Assembly: GCA_017472735.1 (NCBI GenBank)
Contig: JAFUOD010000009.1
Coordinates: 1-64,000 of the forward strand
Length of the DNA: 64,000 bases
Source of the DNA: Oscillospiraceae bacterium
Lineage (GTDB): Bacteria; Bacillota; Clostridia; Oscillospirales; Ruminococcaceae
Direction: 5' to 3'
The position numbers and the translations under genes are program-made. Positions 53,225 to 61,657 of the stretch are shown here, piece by piece (position 1 is the stretch's first letter; each line of letters opens with the position of its first letter). The notes under the pieces are model-generated. The model searched no databases. It had not been told where the DNA came from and saw nothing but the letters and a program-made list of their open reading frames with translations.

Positions 53225-53373
53225 CTTACCTTGCTGAAACGATCAAGACCCTTGGGTGCTTCTGGTTGATGAACAACAAGTGTAGACGAAGTGTTTGCAC
53301 ATACAACCAAAACGAGGCTGAGGAAGCTTGCAAGTACAGGTGCGAATTTGTTGATGATGTTTTTGATTGACAT
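53221..53373 (-). CDS. agrD: AgrD-type cyclic lactone autoinducer precursor
   Basis: 50 residues, AGGAGG before the ATG. An N-terminal amphipathic/hydrophobic helix (SIKNIINKFAPVLASFLSLVLVV) is followed by CANTSSTLVV and the acidic, proline-rich tail HQPEAPKGLDRFSK, the AgrD pattern ring-xQPExP. The residue in the usual ring position (five residues before the HQPE tail) is Ser30, not Cys, so the pheromone may be a Ser lactone with ring STLVV. The only cysteine (Cys25) would demand a ten-residue ring. Gene order agrD-agrB is reversed from the staphylococcal one. Confidence 0.9.
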   Translation of the reverse strand: MSIKNIINKFAPVLASFLSLVLVVCANTSSTLVVHQPEAPKGLDRFSKVR

Positions 53374-53402
53374 AGTATATACCTCCTATAGATATTAATT
53401 AT

Positions 53403-53471
53403 ATTCTAAAATCGTAACAGCATTTTTTCAATATTGATGCTGAATTTGTTCGATTTTTAAGCAAAATTGGT
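53403..53471 (-). promoter_or_regulatory. agrDB promoter with upstream half-repeat
   Basis: Minus strand: TTGAAA (53426-53431), 17 bp, TAGAAT (53403-53408). ACCAATTTTG begins at 53471, exactly 40 bases before the -35, as at the two promoters 57600 and 61505; the second half-site, AACAAATTC at 53450, is weak. Confidence 0.6.
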
Positions 53472-53512
53472 ATTTTCTTTGGTGATAGAGCATGGTTAAT
53501 AAAACTGATATA

Positions 53513-53566
53513 GAATTATTCTGTATAGAAATTATTTTCTATACTACAACTAATACAGAATAATTC
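53513..53566. promoter_or_regulatory. Nested inverted repeats between agrDB and the XRE gene
   Basis: GAATTATTCTGTAT (53513-53526) and its exact complement (53553-53566) enclose TATAGAAA-TTAT-TTTCTATA (53524-53543). Likely operators for the adjacent XRE regulator or the response regulator. Confidence 0.6.
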
Positions 53567-53623
53567 CCCAACAGTTTGTTAACATTGTATACGAGTATTG
53601 GTATTATTAATATGGTGATTGAA

Positions 53624-53974
53624 ATGGATATTATGTATGAAGAAATCGGTCGTCGCATAGCAAAAAGAAGACGAGCACTCAAGATGAAACAGGAGGAGCT
53701 CGCCTCAATATTAAATGTCTCAAACAACCATATATCAAGCATTGAACGGGGACGTTCTGCAATGAGCATCGAGTTGTTCTCGGGAATATGCAATGCATTA
53801 AAGATTACTCCCGATTATCTGTTGTTAGGTGCAATGCATTCTAACAATGTTCCTCAGAATGTCGTTGATACATTACGGTTGTGTTCGGATAAGCAAATCG
53901 CATTTGTGTTGAAATTTGCGCAATTGGTGTTGGATGAACAATTTGAGATAATCGATGGTGACAATTTAAAATAA
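53624..53974 (+). CDS. XRE-family regulator beside the agr genes
   Basis: 116 residues from ATG at 53624 (GGTG 8 bases upstream); a longer frame reaches 53576. HTH_3 domain at residues 5-62 (IGRRIAKRRRALKMKQEELASILNVSNNHISSIERGRSAMSIELFSGICNALKITPDYLLLG), then a short helical tail (VVDTLRLCSDKQIAFVLKFAQLVL). It sits between agrDB and the two-component genes on the plus strand. It probably controls agr transcription through the inverted repeats upstream. Confidence 0.85.
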   Translation: MDIMYEEIGRRIAKRRRALKMKQEELASILNVSNNHISSIERGRSAMSIELFSGICNALKITPDYLLLGAMHSNNVPQNVVDTLRLCSDKQIAFVLKFAQLVLDEQFEIIDGDNLK

Positions 53975-54016
53975 ATATGTTATAATAAAGGACATTACCA
54001 GGAGAGGTGATGTCCT

Positions 54017-54736
54017 TTGAGTTTACGTATTTTATTTTGCGATGATGACAACGAGATTATGTCAAATTTGCATAAAATGGTGTTAGAGTATTTTGCTGAT
54101 GCCAATCTGCCTGAGCCTGAGTGCGCACTTTATAACAGCGGCGAAGAGCTTTTGGCGTCCGGTGCAGCTGGCGACATTGCCTTTTTAGATGTCGAAATGA
54201 ATGGTTTGAGTGGTATTCACACAGGTGAGCGTCTTAAAAAGATGAATCCAAGAATTAAGATTATTATCGTGACCTCTTATTCTGATTATCTTGATGAAGC
54301 TATGAAGTTTCATGTATTTAGGTATTTATCCAAGCCTGTTGACAAAAAGAGGCTTTATAGAAACTTGAAAGAGGCTCTTTACCAGATAAATACATACTCA
54401 AAAACTATGGTTGTTGAAACAGAACAAGGATATGAAACCATTTACGCTGAAGACATTGTCTATATTGAGACGTTTGGAAGAAAAACAAAGTTTCATATGA
54501 TTGACAGAGATTTTACGAGTGTAAAGGGAATTGATTTTTGGACAAAGACGATTGATATTCCGTGTTTTTATTCGACAAATCGTGGATGCATAGTAAATAT
54601 GAAATATGTATCATTTTTTAATGAAGAGATTGTTACACTTATTTGTGAAAAATACTCTCAAAATGTATATATCTCACGTCGAAGGTTCAGAGCATTTCGT
54701 GATACCTATCTTTCATATATGAGGTCGAAAGAATGA
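54017..54736 (+). CDS. agrA: AgrA-type LytTR response regulator
   Basis: 239 residues from TTG at 54017 (AGAGGTGA upstream). Receiver domain 1-120: Asp9/Asp10 (CDDDNEIM), phospho-acceptor Asp58 in IAFLDVEMNGLSG, Lys in YLSKPVDKKRL. The LytTR DNA-binding domain from ~140 has IYAEDIVYIETFGRKTKFHM and STNRGCIVNMKYVSFF. It would bind paired direct repeats about 21 bp apart; such pairs lie before 57781 and 61658. It overlaps the kinase gene by 4 bases (ATGA). Confidence 0.93.
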   Translation: MSLRILFCDDDNEIMSNLHKMVLEYFADANLPEPECALYNSGEELLASGAAGDIAFLDVEMNGLSGIHTGERLKKMNPRIKIIIVTSYSDYLDEAMKFHVFRYLSKPVDKKRLYRNLKEALYQINTYSKTMVVETEQGYETIYAEDIVYIETFGRKTKFHMIDRDFTSVKGIDFWTKTIDIPCFYSTNRGCIVNMKYVSFFNEEIVTLICEKYSQNVYISRRRFRAFRDTYLSYMRSKE

Positions 54737-56049
54737 ATGTATATGTTGAATTATTGATGACGGCGTTGGTTCTTCTGTCTGAAGCCTTTATAGTCCATTC
54801 ATATAGCAGTTATCTGTTTTCTAATAAATCTACAAAGTTCAAAACAGCGTGCGCATACTTAGTAGGATATGTTATTTTATTGATTTTAGCGGTATTTTTG
54901 GGCAATCTATACGTTAATGCGCTTTCGTATACATTGGTAAATTTAATAATATTATACGGGTTTTACGTATGTGGCTTTGTCTCAGCTATATTCCATTCTA
55001 TTGTTCTGACTGCGCTAATGTGTTTGTCGGAGGTTTTATGCACAGTAGTAATCAGTTTATATACACAAGATTATTCCGCATTTTTGACCCGAGCTTCCGT
55101 ATTTGCTGCGATAGCAATATTAAGTAAACTAATATACGTTTTGCTTTGTGTGATAAGCGCTAGAGCGTTTTTGCCACATAAATCAGGAACATATGAGAGC
55201 AGGTCAATGTGGAGATTGTGTCTTTTGCCTCTATCATCTGCTTTTGTTGCAGTAATAGTGGTGTACGTCAGTATGTATGTGGAATTGCCGATGGATCTTC
55301 AAATTGCCGTATCGGTTTGCTTGGGCGTATTGTTCTTTGCTAACATTTATACGATAGGAATTTATAATAAGACAGAAAAAGTCAATTATGACAATATGAC
55401 GATGAAGCTTGCGCTTCTAAAAGACGAGTCGAATGCCGAGTTCTATAAAATGCTGCAGGAACAGTATGACAGACAGCGCATTCTTATCCACGACGTGAAG
55501 AATCATATGCAAATTGTCAATAGTCTTGCTGTTGACGGGAAAAATGATGAGATTCAAGAGTACATAACTAAATGGGGATTTGATAAGGCATTTCAGAACC
55601 AGACTAGATATAGCGATAACGATATTCTTAACATTATAATTGCAAAGCTTGCTAATGATTGTAAACTGAATAAAATTGATCTATTGTGTGATATTCGTGA
55701 TCATTGCATAAGTTTTATAGATGATATAGATGTTGCTGCTTTGTTTGGAAATCTTCTTTCAAATGCTTTTGATTCGGCTGTAAAGTCTACTAAGAAATTC
55801 ATAGAAATTGATATTCAGATTAAACCTGTTCAGAAAACAACAATCATTAGAATCGTTAACTCTTGCGATTCAAAGCCTAAAAAATCAAGTGATGGTTTGT
55901 TTATCAGCAACAAGGAGGATAAAGAGTATCATGGAATCGGGCAAAAAAGTATTGCTAGAATTGTAAAAAAGTATAACGGTACAGCCGAAAACTATTATGA
56001 TGAGAATAAGAAGCAATTTGATTGGGTAATTGTTATGCCGATGAAGTGA
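54733..56049 (+). CDS. agrC: AgrC-type receptor histidine kinase (GHKL)
   Basis: 438 residues. Six to seven N-terminal membrane helices (to ~residue 215) form the peptide-sensing part. A dimerisation helix carries the phospho-acceptor, ILIHDVKNHMQIV (His253). The HATPase_c_5 domain has FGNLLSNAFDSAVKS (N box) and YHGIGQKSIARIVKKYNG (G box). It should sense the AgrD-derived peptide and phosphorylate the upstream response regulator. AT-rich codon use. Confidence 0.92.
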   Translation: MNVYVELLMTALVLLSEAFIVHSYSSYLFSNKSTKFKTACAYLVGYVILLILAVFLGNLYVNALSYTLVNLIILYGFYVCGFVSAIFHSIVLTALMCLSEVLCTVVISLYTQDYSAFLTRASVFAAIAILSKLIYVLLCVISARAFLPHKSGTYESRSMWRLCLLPLSSAFVAVIVVYVSMYVELPMDLQIAVSVCLGVLFFANIYTIGIYNKTEKVNYDNMTMKLALLKDESNAEFYKMLQEQYDRQRILIHDVKNHMQIVNSLAVDGKNDEIQEYITKWGFDKAFQNQTRYSDNDILNIIIAKLANDCKLNKIDLLCDIRDHCISFIDDIDVAALFGNLLSNAFDSAVKSTKKFIEIDIQIKPVQKTTIIRIVNSCDSKPKKSSDGLFISNKEDKEYHGIGQKSIARIVKKYNGTAENYYDENKKQFDWVIVMPMK

Positions 56050-56106
56050 TTAAGTTGACAAAAGGGAGTGAGCTAATCTTTATATTTTTAGTAAGAAAAC
56101 CAGAAA

Positions 56107-56142
56107 CAGAAATACCGAGGCAATATTGCCTCGGTATTTCTG
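56107..56142 (+). terminator. Terminator of the agr two-component operon
   Basis: A perfect 36-bp palindrome (CAGAAATACCGAGGCAAT and its complement), ending TTTCTTAG. Confidence 0.85.
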
Positions 56143-56630
56143 TTTCTTAGATCATTTTAAATTACAACGACACCGTTTGTTTTATAATACGTTGTTCCTT
56201 GAATTTGACAGTAGTGTTATGTTTCTATAGTTTTCCTCAAATCCGACATTTTTCATCTTGTAGTCATAAGTTTAAATTATGCGTTCTCAATTACCAAGCA
56301 TCTTAAAGCGCGTTAATCATATATCCCACATTCTGTCACGTGTACGATCGCATCAACTTTTAAATATTCATGCTATGAAGATTCTTACTGCCAAGGCAGT
56401 TCATACATCATATAACAATAATTTGTACTGTATGCTATTTCGAAACTTAATATTTATCAATTCAATCAAGAACCGTTACTAAACAAACTAATCATCTTGA
56501 TTTCTTTCACTGTTTCTAATACCTCTAAGTTCTTACTTTCACAAGCTTATTGCTGAATTTAGAGACACACAAAAATTTGTGTAAGGGACGCATAAAGGTT
56601 ACTATATTCTTTCATCACACGATTATTTCG
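56143..56630. other. AT-rich intergenic region
   Basis: About 490 bases downstream of the agr terminator. Only short, unconvincing frames without ribosome sites; no promoter pair or repeat stands out. Confidence 0.5.
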
Positions 56631-57260
56631 TTACTTGATATCTTTGATCACCTTAATGGCTATTCCCTGGATCATCAGTTCTCTTGGATAAATATCTACA
56701 GTCTTTGCATCATATGTCCTATTCTCCGCATGAAGTCTAGGTCTGTCACCATCCCAAAATATACGCTTTAGCGTATTACCACTTTCAGTAAGTGCAACAA
56801 CTACATCACCGTTATTCGCTGTTTTTGACTTTCTGATTAAAATTAAGTCATCCTCATCAATACCGATATCTACCATGGAATCTCCATAGGCTCTAAGCAG
56901 AAAACATTCGCCATCTACCCATTCTTCTGGCACCGCAAGGTAACCTGAGATATACTCTTCTTGCTCGTCAGGAGTACCACAAATAATCATTCCTACAATT
57001 GGGATTCTTCTGAACATACAATGCATCTTGCGTTGCTGAGAAGACTCTAATGTTCTTTTACCCGTGTACGAGATAACCCCTCTGTTTTTAAGTTCTATAA
57101 TATAACGATATGCCGTAGACTTGGTCATGTCCATATATTTCATAATATTTCCAAGGCTCGGCGATCCTCCATTATTAATCCTTGCATACTGTTTTATAAA
57201 ATCTGCGAGTTTGTTCAGCTTTTCTTCACTCTTCGCTCTAATAGCAAACACTCCCATCAT
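56631..57260 (-). CDS. LexA-like repressor with S24 self-cleaving protease domain
   Basis: 209 residues from ATG at 57260. A winged helix-turn-helix N-terminus (SLGNIMKYMDMTKSTAYRYIIELKNRGVISYTGKR) joins a LexA/S24 domain: cleavage site Cys94-Gly95 in GMIICGTPDEQEEY (in place of Ala-Gly), Ser128 in RAYGDSMVDIGIDEDDLI, Lys165 in TLKRIF. RecA-stimulated autocleavage after DNA damage would derepress its targets. It has a perfect promoter with an operator over the start point. It could be the host-type LexA or the element's own repressor. Confidence 0.88.
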   Translation of the reverse strand: MMGVFAIRAKSEEKLNKLADFIKQYARINNGGSPSLGNIMKYMDMTKSTAYRYIIELKNRGVISYTGKRTLESSQQRKMHCMFRRIPIVGMIICGTPDEQEEYISGYLAVPEEWVDGECFLLRAYGDSMVDIGIDEDDLILIRKSKTANNGDVVVALTESGNTLKRIFWDGDRPRLHAENRTYDAKTVDIYPRELMIQGIAIKVIKDIK

Positions 57261-57265
57261 CAAAC

Positions 57266-57310
57266 TGAAACTCTATGTTTCATTATAAATCAAAAAGTTT
57301 TAAATGTCAA
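57266..57310 (-). promoter_or_regulatory. Promoter and operator of the LexA-like gene
   Basis: Minus strand: TTGACA (57305-57310), 17 bp, TATAAT (57282-57287). The inverted repeat TGAAAC-TCTAT-GTTTCA (57266-57282) begins at the -10 edge and covers the start point. A second one, ATGTC-AATA-GACAT (57304-57317), covers the -35. Confidence 0.75.
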
Positions 57311-57317
57311 TAGACAT

Positions 57318-57599
57318 CTTCCCAATCTCATACTTGATTAGTTGCATAGCTCATAGTGTTTAATAGTTCGAAATCTCGCTCACGTATAATTACCCATGAG
57401 AAATCTTATTAGACAACCGCCTGTCATAGCAGAAATTTATAATTTCCACTTATGAAAACAGTATACTAGGTATTTTCACTGAAGCATTATTAATTCAAAA
57501 TCCTGTCTTTTACATGTCATTTCTCTCAGCGCAAACATAATTTTTCAAACTTTAGTAATTAAGATTACGATCAGAAATGGGGATTTTTGTACTATACTT
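57318..57599. other. AT-rich intergenic region upstream of the nucleosidase operon
   Basis: No gene, repeat or promoter recognised in these 280 bases. Confidence 0.4.
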
Positions 57600-57668
57600 A
57601 CCAATTGTGTCGAATTCTTAACCATTCATGCAAATTATGTTGACTTTATTATTCAAATATAATAATCA
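57600..57668 (+). promoter_or_regulatory. LytTR-type direct repeats and promoter of the nucleosidase-NTPase operon
   Basis: ACCAATTGTG (57600) and ACCATTCATG (57621) are direct repeats with a 21-bp period; the second fits the LytTR consensus [TA][AC][CA]GTTN[AG][TG] at 8 of 9 positions. TTGACT (57640-57645), 17 bp, TAATCA (57663-57668) follows. Confidence 0.75.
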
Positions 57669-57780
57669 TTAAATACAGATTAAAATCGCATGTGTCAATA
57701 ACAATAATATTCCCCTTGCACGAAAATCGGTAATGCTTATAATGTAAAAATAACTATGCTTAGAAAGGATGTAAATAACA

Positions 57781-59121
57781 ATGATTACCCCCAGAAGCAC
57801 CTACTCATTACCAATACAAAAAAGAGTATTTAGTTTTTATGAGGAAAAAATGCAGCTGTGCGACAAAAGCTATGTATCAGCAGAAACTACCGATGTAGAT
57901 GCTATATATGACACCATATCTAATGATATGATAAAGAACACTTTATTCGCAAAAACATCAGTGATTATTTTGACCGCAAACAAATATGAACGAAACATCT
58001 TACATAATAAGGTTTTTTCGACAACTAATACTAATATGAAAATCAAAAAAGTAGAAATTGATCTGTTAACTGCTTGTGATCGTTTCAATAAAGTATACGC
58101 ATACTCGTTTGAATGGCATGGAAAAACTTGCTTACACATTCACGCAAATGTAACCGGATCCTATACAATTGGTGGGGCAGCAGATATTATCAATTGGATC
58201 AAATCAAATGCATATCTTTTTCCGACATTAATAATTTCATTTGGCATTTGCTTTGGTACAAACGAAAAGAATTATGAATTAGGAGATGTTATAATTTCGA
58301 AAAAGATTTACCCTTATTTTATTGGAGCTAAGGTTAATGGCGAAGAACTTGTTGTAGTCGATGATAACGCTTTCCAGATTGATATGGATTTATTCAACAA
58401 AATTTCAGATTTATTTAACAATAATAGGTTTAATAAGCTAAACAAGTTCAAAGTAACATTCGATAATTATTTAACCGGTGAAGCTGTTGTAAGCTCACTG
58501 AAAACACGTTCTACCATTAACAGCATAACTACGCAGAATACTCCTGCCGGAGATATGGAAGGTTATGGCGTTTTTAAAGAATGTAATCGTAGCGATTTTA
58601 AAGTACCTTGCTTAGTAATCAAATCTATTTGTGACTGGGGTGCCGAGAAGAACTTTGATACTAGTAACGAAACAACAATAGCTACATTTAAATCTATTGT
58701 AAAAAGTATACCAGATAGCAAAACTACCGACGAAATAAAGCAACTTGTGAGCACTCTCAAAGATAGAATACAAGCATATTCAGTAAGCTGTGCGTTTAAG
58801 GTCCTAGATATTATGATGCAGTATTGCGAACTGAAAAAATCATTATTAAACGAATTAAGAGAATGGTTATCAATATATAACGGTGTATCAACAACTTGCA
58901 AAGAAATCAAAGCCAAAGCTTACGAGATTACAAACGCTAATGGAATAAGTGGCAAATCAGTTGATTTATATATACATCGATGTCTTATGATATTAGATGA
59001 AAATGACCAGATTAAATGCCATGATGATTGCATAAATGATAACGTTAAAGACAACTGCATTAACAAAGAGCAAAACGCAGCAGTAAGAATCAATAACCGT
59101 AGAAAGAGCGTGAAAACATGA
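57781..59121 (+). CDS. Nucleoside-phosphorylase-fold protein, candidate nucleotide-cleaving effector
   Basis: 446 residues (AAAGGATG upstream). After a ~55-residue N-terminal extension, residues ~60-310 form a PNP/UDP phosphorylase-MTA nucleosidase fold: LIISFGICFGTNEKNYELGDVIISKKI (phosphate/ribose loop, Gly155-Gly159), DNYLTGEAVVSS, AGDMEGYGVFKEC with Glu260, and VIKSICDWGAEK with Asp285, the expected base-binding acid. The last ~130 residues are helical and unassigned. Family members split N-glycosidic bonds; fused or coupled forms in phage-defence systems cleave ATP. It overlaps the NTPase gene by 4 bases (ATGA). AT-rich, unlike the chromosome to the left. Confidence 0.82.
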   Translation: MITPRSTYSLPIQKRVFSFYEEKMQLCDKSYVSAETTDVDAIYDTISNDMIKNTLFAKTSVIILTANKYERNILHNKVFSTTNTNMKIKKVEIDLLTACDRFNKVYAYSFEWHGKTCLHIHANVTGSYTIGGAADIINWIKSNAYLFPTLIISFGICFGTNEKNYELGDVIISKKIYPYFIGAKVNGEELVVVDDNAFQIDMDLFNKISDLFNNNRFNKLNKFKVTFDNYLTGEAVVSSLKTRSTINSITTQNTPAGDMEGYGVFKECNRSDFKVPCLVIKSICDWGAEKNFDTSNETTIATFKSIVKSIPDSKTTDEIKQLVSTLKDRIQAYSVSCAFKVLDIMMQYCELKKSLLNELREWLSIYNGVSTTCKEIKAKAYEITNANGISGKSVDLYIHRCLMILDENDQIKCHDDCINDNVKDNCINKEQNAAVRINNRRKSVKT

Positions 59122-61472
59122 GTACTAAAACTATAAAAATGGAGAATATCTCTTTATATGATTTATTAACAGTTGATTCTTATAATAATCAAATAAGAAT
59201 ACAAGACCCTGCCGCCATGTGTTCATATAACTTAATCCCAAGCAGGGATATCTTCTTTAGCGATGATGGACTTTTCTCAAAAGTAGAAAAAGGAGGTCTA
59301 ATTCAAATCAACGATTACAACAATGAAAATCTAGATTTGGATGAATTATTAAGTAGATTAGATGCGTCTGAGACATCTCACGTTGTACTACTTGAAGGAT
59401 TCGCCGGTTGTGGCAAATCAACGTTAGCGCAATATATCCTTATTAAACAGCTTGGGACATACCATTATGATTATTTTCTTTATAACTATGATCTTGAAGC
59501 TCAGAATGACCTTATCACTCACGATAAGGCTGGTAAAAAGATCAAAAGAAGCAGTATTTTTTCTGCTATTAAAAAAAGCTTCTTTGAACAGTTTGTAAAA
59601 ATCGCAAAAACTCATAGACAAGTCATTGACGACTATATCCGACTATTACAATTCTGCAGGCACTTTCAACCTTTTAACCAATTGTTTTTCAATTTCTACA
59701 ACACTGATACCTTCAATTTGGTTAATTCATATTTAAATAACGCTATAGACAGTAATGAAAATTCAATCTTGCAATGCTTAAATGATCAATCTGAAGAAAT
59801 CAATAGTGCTACGTGTCTACTTGCTTTAGATTACCTATTTAGATTATCTATGTTCAAGAATAGAATTATTGAAAAGCTATACATTTGCTATGACAATTTA
59901 GATGCTATCGAAGATGCAGATGATTTGTCGAATTTTGATGACATATTAGTTGATTTTCGTCAGCTAATAGATGAATTTATCGATTCTGTATGTAATAATG
60001 GCTTTTTTACTGGACGTCATGTCCCACGATTTGTGATTCTAGCAACATATCGCAAAATAACTGCAAATATAGCAAAGATTTCAGAGACTAAATATAGAGA
60101 AGTTGAATTTGATAGAAATAATGCAATTAACAATAATGGTATTGTTTTTCATATCGATCCCACATCAGCTTTTTCGTACAAGAAAATAGTTTCGCAAAGG
60201 AAAGAATACTTTATAAGAAAGTTCAAAAGCATGCCCAATATCAGCAAGTGTAAAAGAAAAAAACTAACTGATCAGATTACGTCTTGGGAAATGCTGAACC
60301 AAAAATTAGCTGTAATGACAGATCGCTATTCATGCCTATGGAACAAGAATTATAGAACTTGCTCGCTGATTGCTAATGAATTATATAATAAGTCTAACTA
60401 TAACTTCAAAAAATGCATTAATTTTATTGAGCAAAATTATATTGGTGATGGTCACGAAGAATTAATAGATGACACTAATTGCAGTATTTTGCATACGCTT
60501 TACGGTGGCAGTTCTATCATTCTCAGTTGCATTTGCAAAGTATTTAACGATAATAGAATTTGGACTGATGCTTTAAAATTGGCATCATTAAGTGATGAAC
60601 TGATTTCAAGCAAGAATGTGTCGTTATCCCGCTTAGTACTAACGTATATATACAATTTAAATGGCTCCGTATCTTTAGAAGAACTCTTTAACTTTTTCTG
60701 TAAGGACGATCTCTTTGCATATGATAGACTTTGTGATATCTTATCTAAAATGCTTGAAAGAAATAGTACCGGTGTATGGAGAAGACCTATATATTATTCA
60801 AACGAATACATTCTTTTTGAAAAAGCAAATGATATTAAAAATGAACTTTTAAAAGAATACACGTATTTATCTATGTCAGGAAAAGCAAATAAAAATTATC
60901 ACTTCCTATTATGTGATTCAGGTAAAACATATGTTGAAAATCTAATGCATGAATTTGAGTTTTTCTCAAATAGAATATCTAACTCACACAATTGCCTGTA
61001 CCTCAATGATTCCATAAACGAAATTGATACCATAATCACTGAAGTATACAATGCTGTTTCCCGTTGCTGTGACAATTCAAATAAATTGAGAAAAAAATAT
61101 AAAAAAGCACTAAACATTAATGATGATGAATACCTATCGCTCCCTATACATCCAATCACATACCGTTCATCACCTCAATTACACACGGAAAGAATTATCT
61201 TCTCGCATATCGCATATTTAAACAGAGTCAGGCTCTACTTCGTAAATAAAAATGTGACGAATGAATTTGAAAAACGAAAGATTTATAATACATTGTTTGT
61301 AAATCATATCAAGAACTACTTGACATTATATGGCGGAAAAATATTACCAATATATGCGCACAGAGAAAGGATATATAATGAACTTTTTGAAATAGTCAAA
61401 GATATTGAAAAGGCAACGAATAATAATGACGTTGACATAATGTTTAAATCTATTTCACTAATCAATTTATAA
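59118..61472 (+). CDS. Large P-loop NTPase coupled to the nucleosidase (STAND-like sensor candidate)
   Basis: 784 residues, cytoplasmic, strongly AT-rich codon use. Walker A is LLEGFAGCGKSTLAQ (Gly94, Lys100, Ser101) and Walker B is KLYICYDNLDAIED (Asp259). Next is RFVILATYRK, reminiscent of sensor 1 in STAND/NACHT ATPases. The ~440 C-terminal residues are helical with no recognisable repeat and could be the sensing part. Stop and start overlap with the nucleosidase gene, so the products probably form a complex: NTPase as switch, nucleosidase as effector. The defence role is inference. Confidence 0.75.
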   Translation: MSTKTIKMENISLYDLLTVDSYNNQIRIQDPAAMCSYNLIPSRDIFFSDDGLFSKVEKGGLIQINDYNNENLDLDELLSRLDASETSHVVLLEGFAGCGKSTLAQYILIKQLGTYHYDYFLYNYDLEAQNDLITHDKAGKKIKRSSIFSAIKKSFFEQFVKIAKTHRQVIDDYIRLLQFCRHFQPFNQLFFNFYNTDTFNLVNSYLNNAIDSNENSILQCLNDQSEEINSATCLLALDYLFRLSMFKNRIIEKLYICYDNLDAIEDADDLSNFDDILVDFRQLIDEFIDSVCNNGFFTGRHVPRFVILATYRKITANIAKISETKYREVEFDRNNAINNNGIVFHIDPTSAFSYKKIVSQRKEYFIRKFKSMPNISKCKRKKLTDQITSWEMLNQKLAVMTDRYSCLWNKNYRTCSLIANELYNKSNYNFKKCINFIEQNYIGDGHEELIDDTNCSILHTLYGGSSIILSCICKVFNDNRIWTDALKLASLSDELISSKNVSLSRLVLTYIYNLNGSVSLEELFNFFCKDDLFAYDRLCDILSKMLERNSTGVWRRPIYYSNEYILFEKANDIKNELLKEYTYLSMSGKANKNYHFLLCDSGKTYVENLMHEFEFFSNRISNSHNCLYLNDSINEIDTIITEVYNAVSRCCDNSNKLRKKYKKALNINDDEYLSLPIHPITYRSSPQLHTERIIFSHIAYLNRVRLYFVNKNVTNEFEKRKIYNTLFVNHIKNYLTLYGGKILPIYAHRERIYNELFEIVKDIEKATNNNDVDIMFKSISLINL

Positions 61473-61504
61473 AGAAAAATGGTTTAGCACACTAAAAACT
61501 AATT

Positions 61505-61573
61505 ACCAATTATGTCGTATTTTCAACCATTTGTGTATAACTCGTTGACTACAGAAAACCCTACTGTTAATAT
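61505..61573 (+). promoter_or_regulatory. LytTR-type direct repeats and promoter of the second regulated operon
   Basis: ACCAATTATG (61505) and ACCATTTGTG (61526) have a 21-bp period, 40 bp before TTGACT (61545-61550), 17 bp, TAATAT (61568-61573). The architecture is identical to 57600-57668 although the surrounding bases differ. Confidence 0.78.
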
Positions 61574-61657
61574 GAAGATAGAATAACAAGGGGGTGAGTC
61601 CAATGTTCAATTAATTCGCATAAGTCATCCATTTCTATAACAACAGAGGAACGTATT

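Noticed and set aside
53560..53610. A fourth LytTR-type site: minus-strand ACCAATACTC near 53602
   Set aside because: No second half-site at 21 bp and no -35 at the 40-bp offset.
56279..56771. Two short plus-strand frames (67 and 73 codons)
   Set aside because: No ribosome sites, no recognisable composition; the second is antisense to the LexA-like gene.
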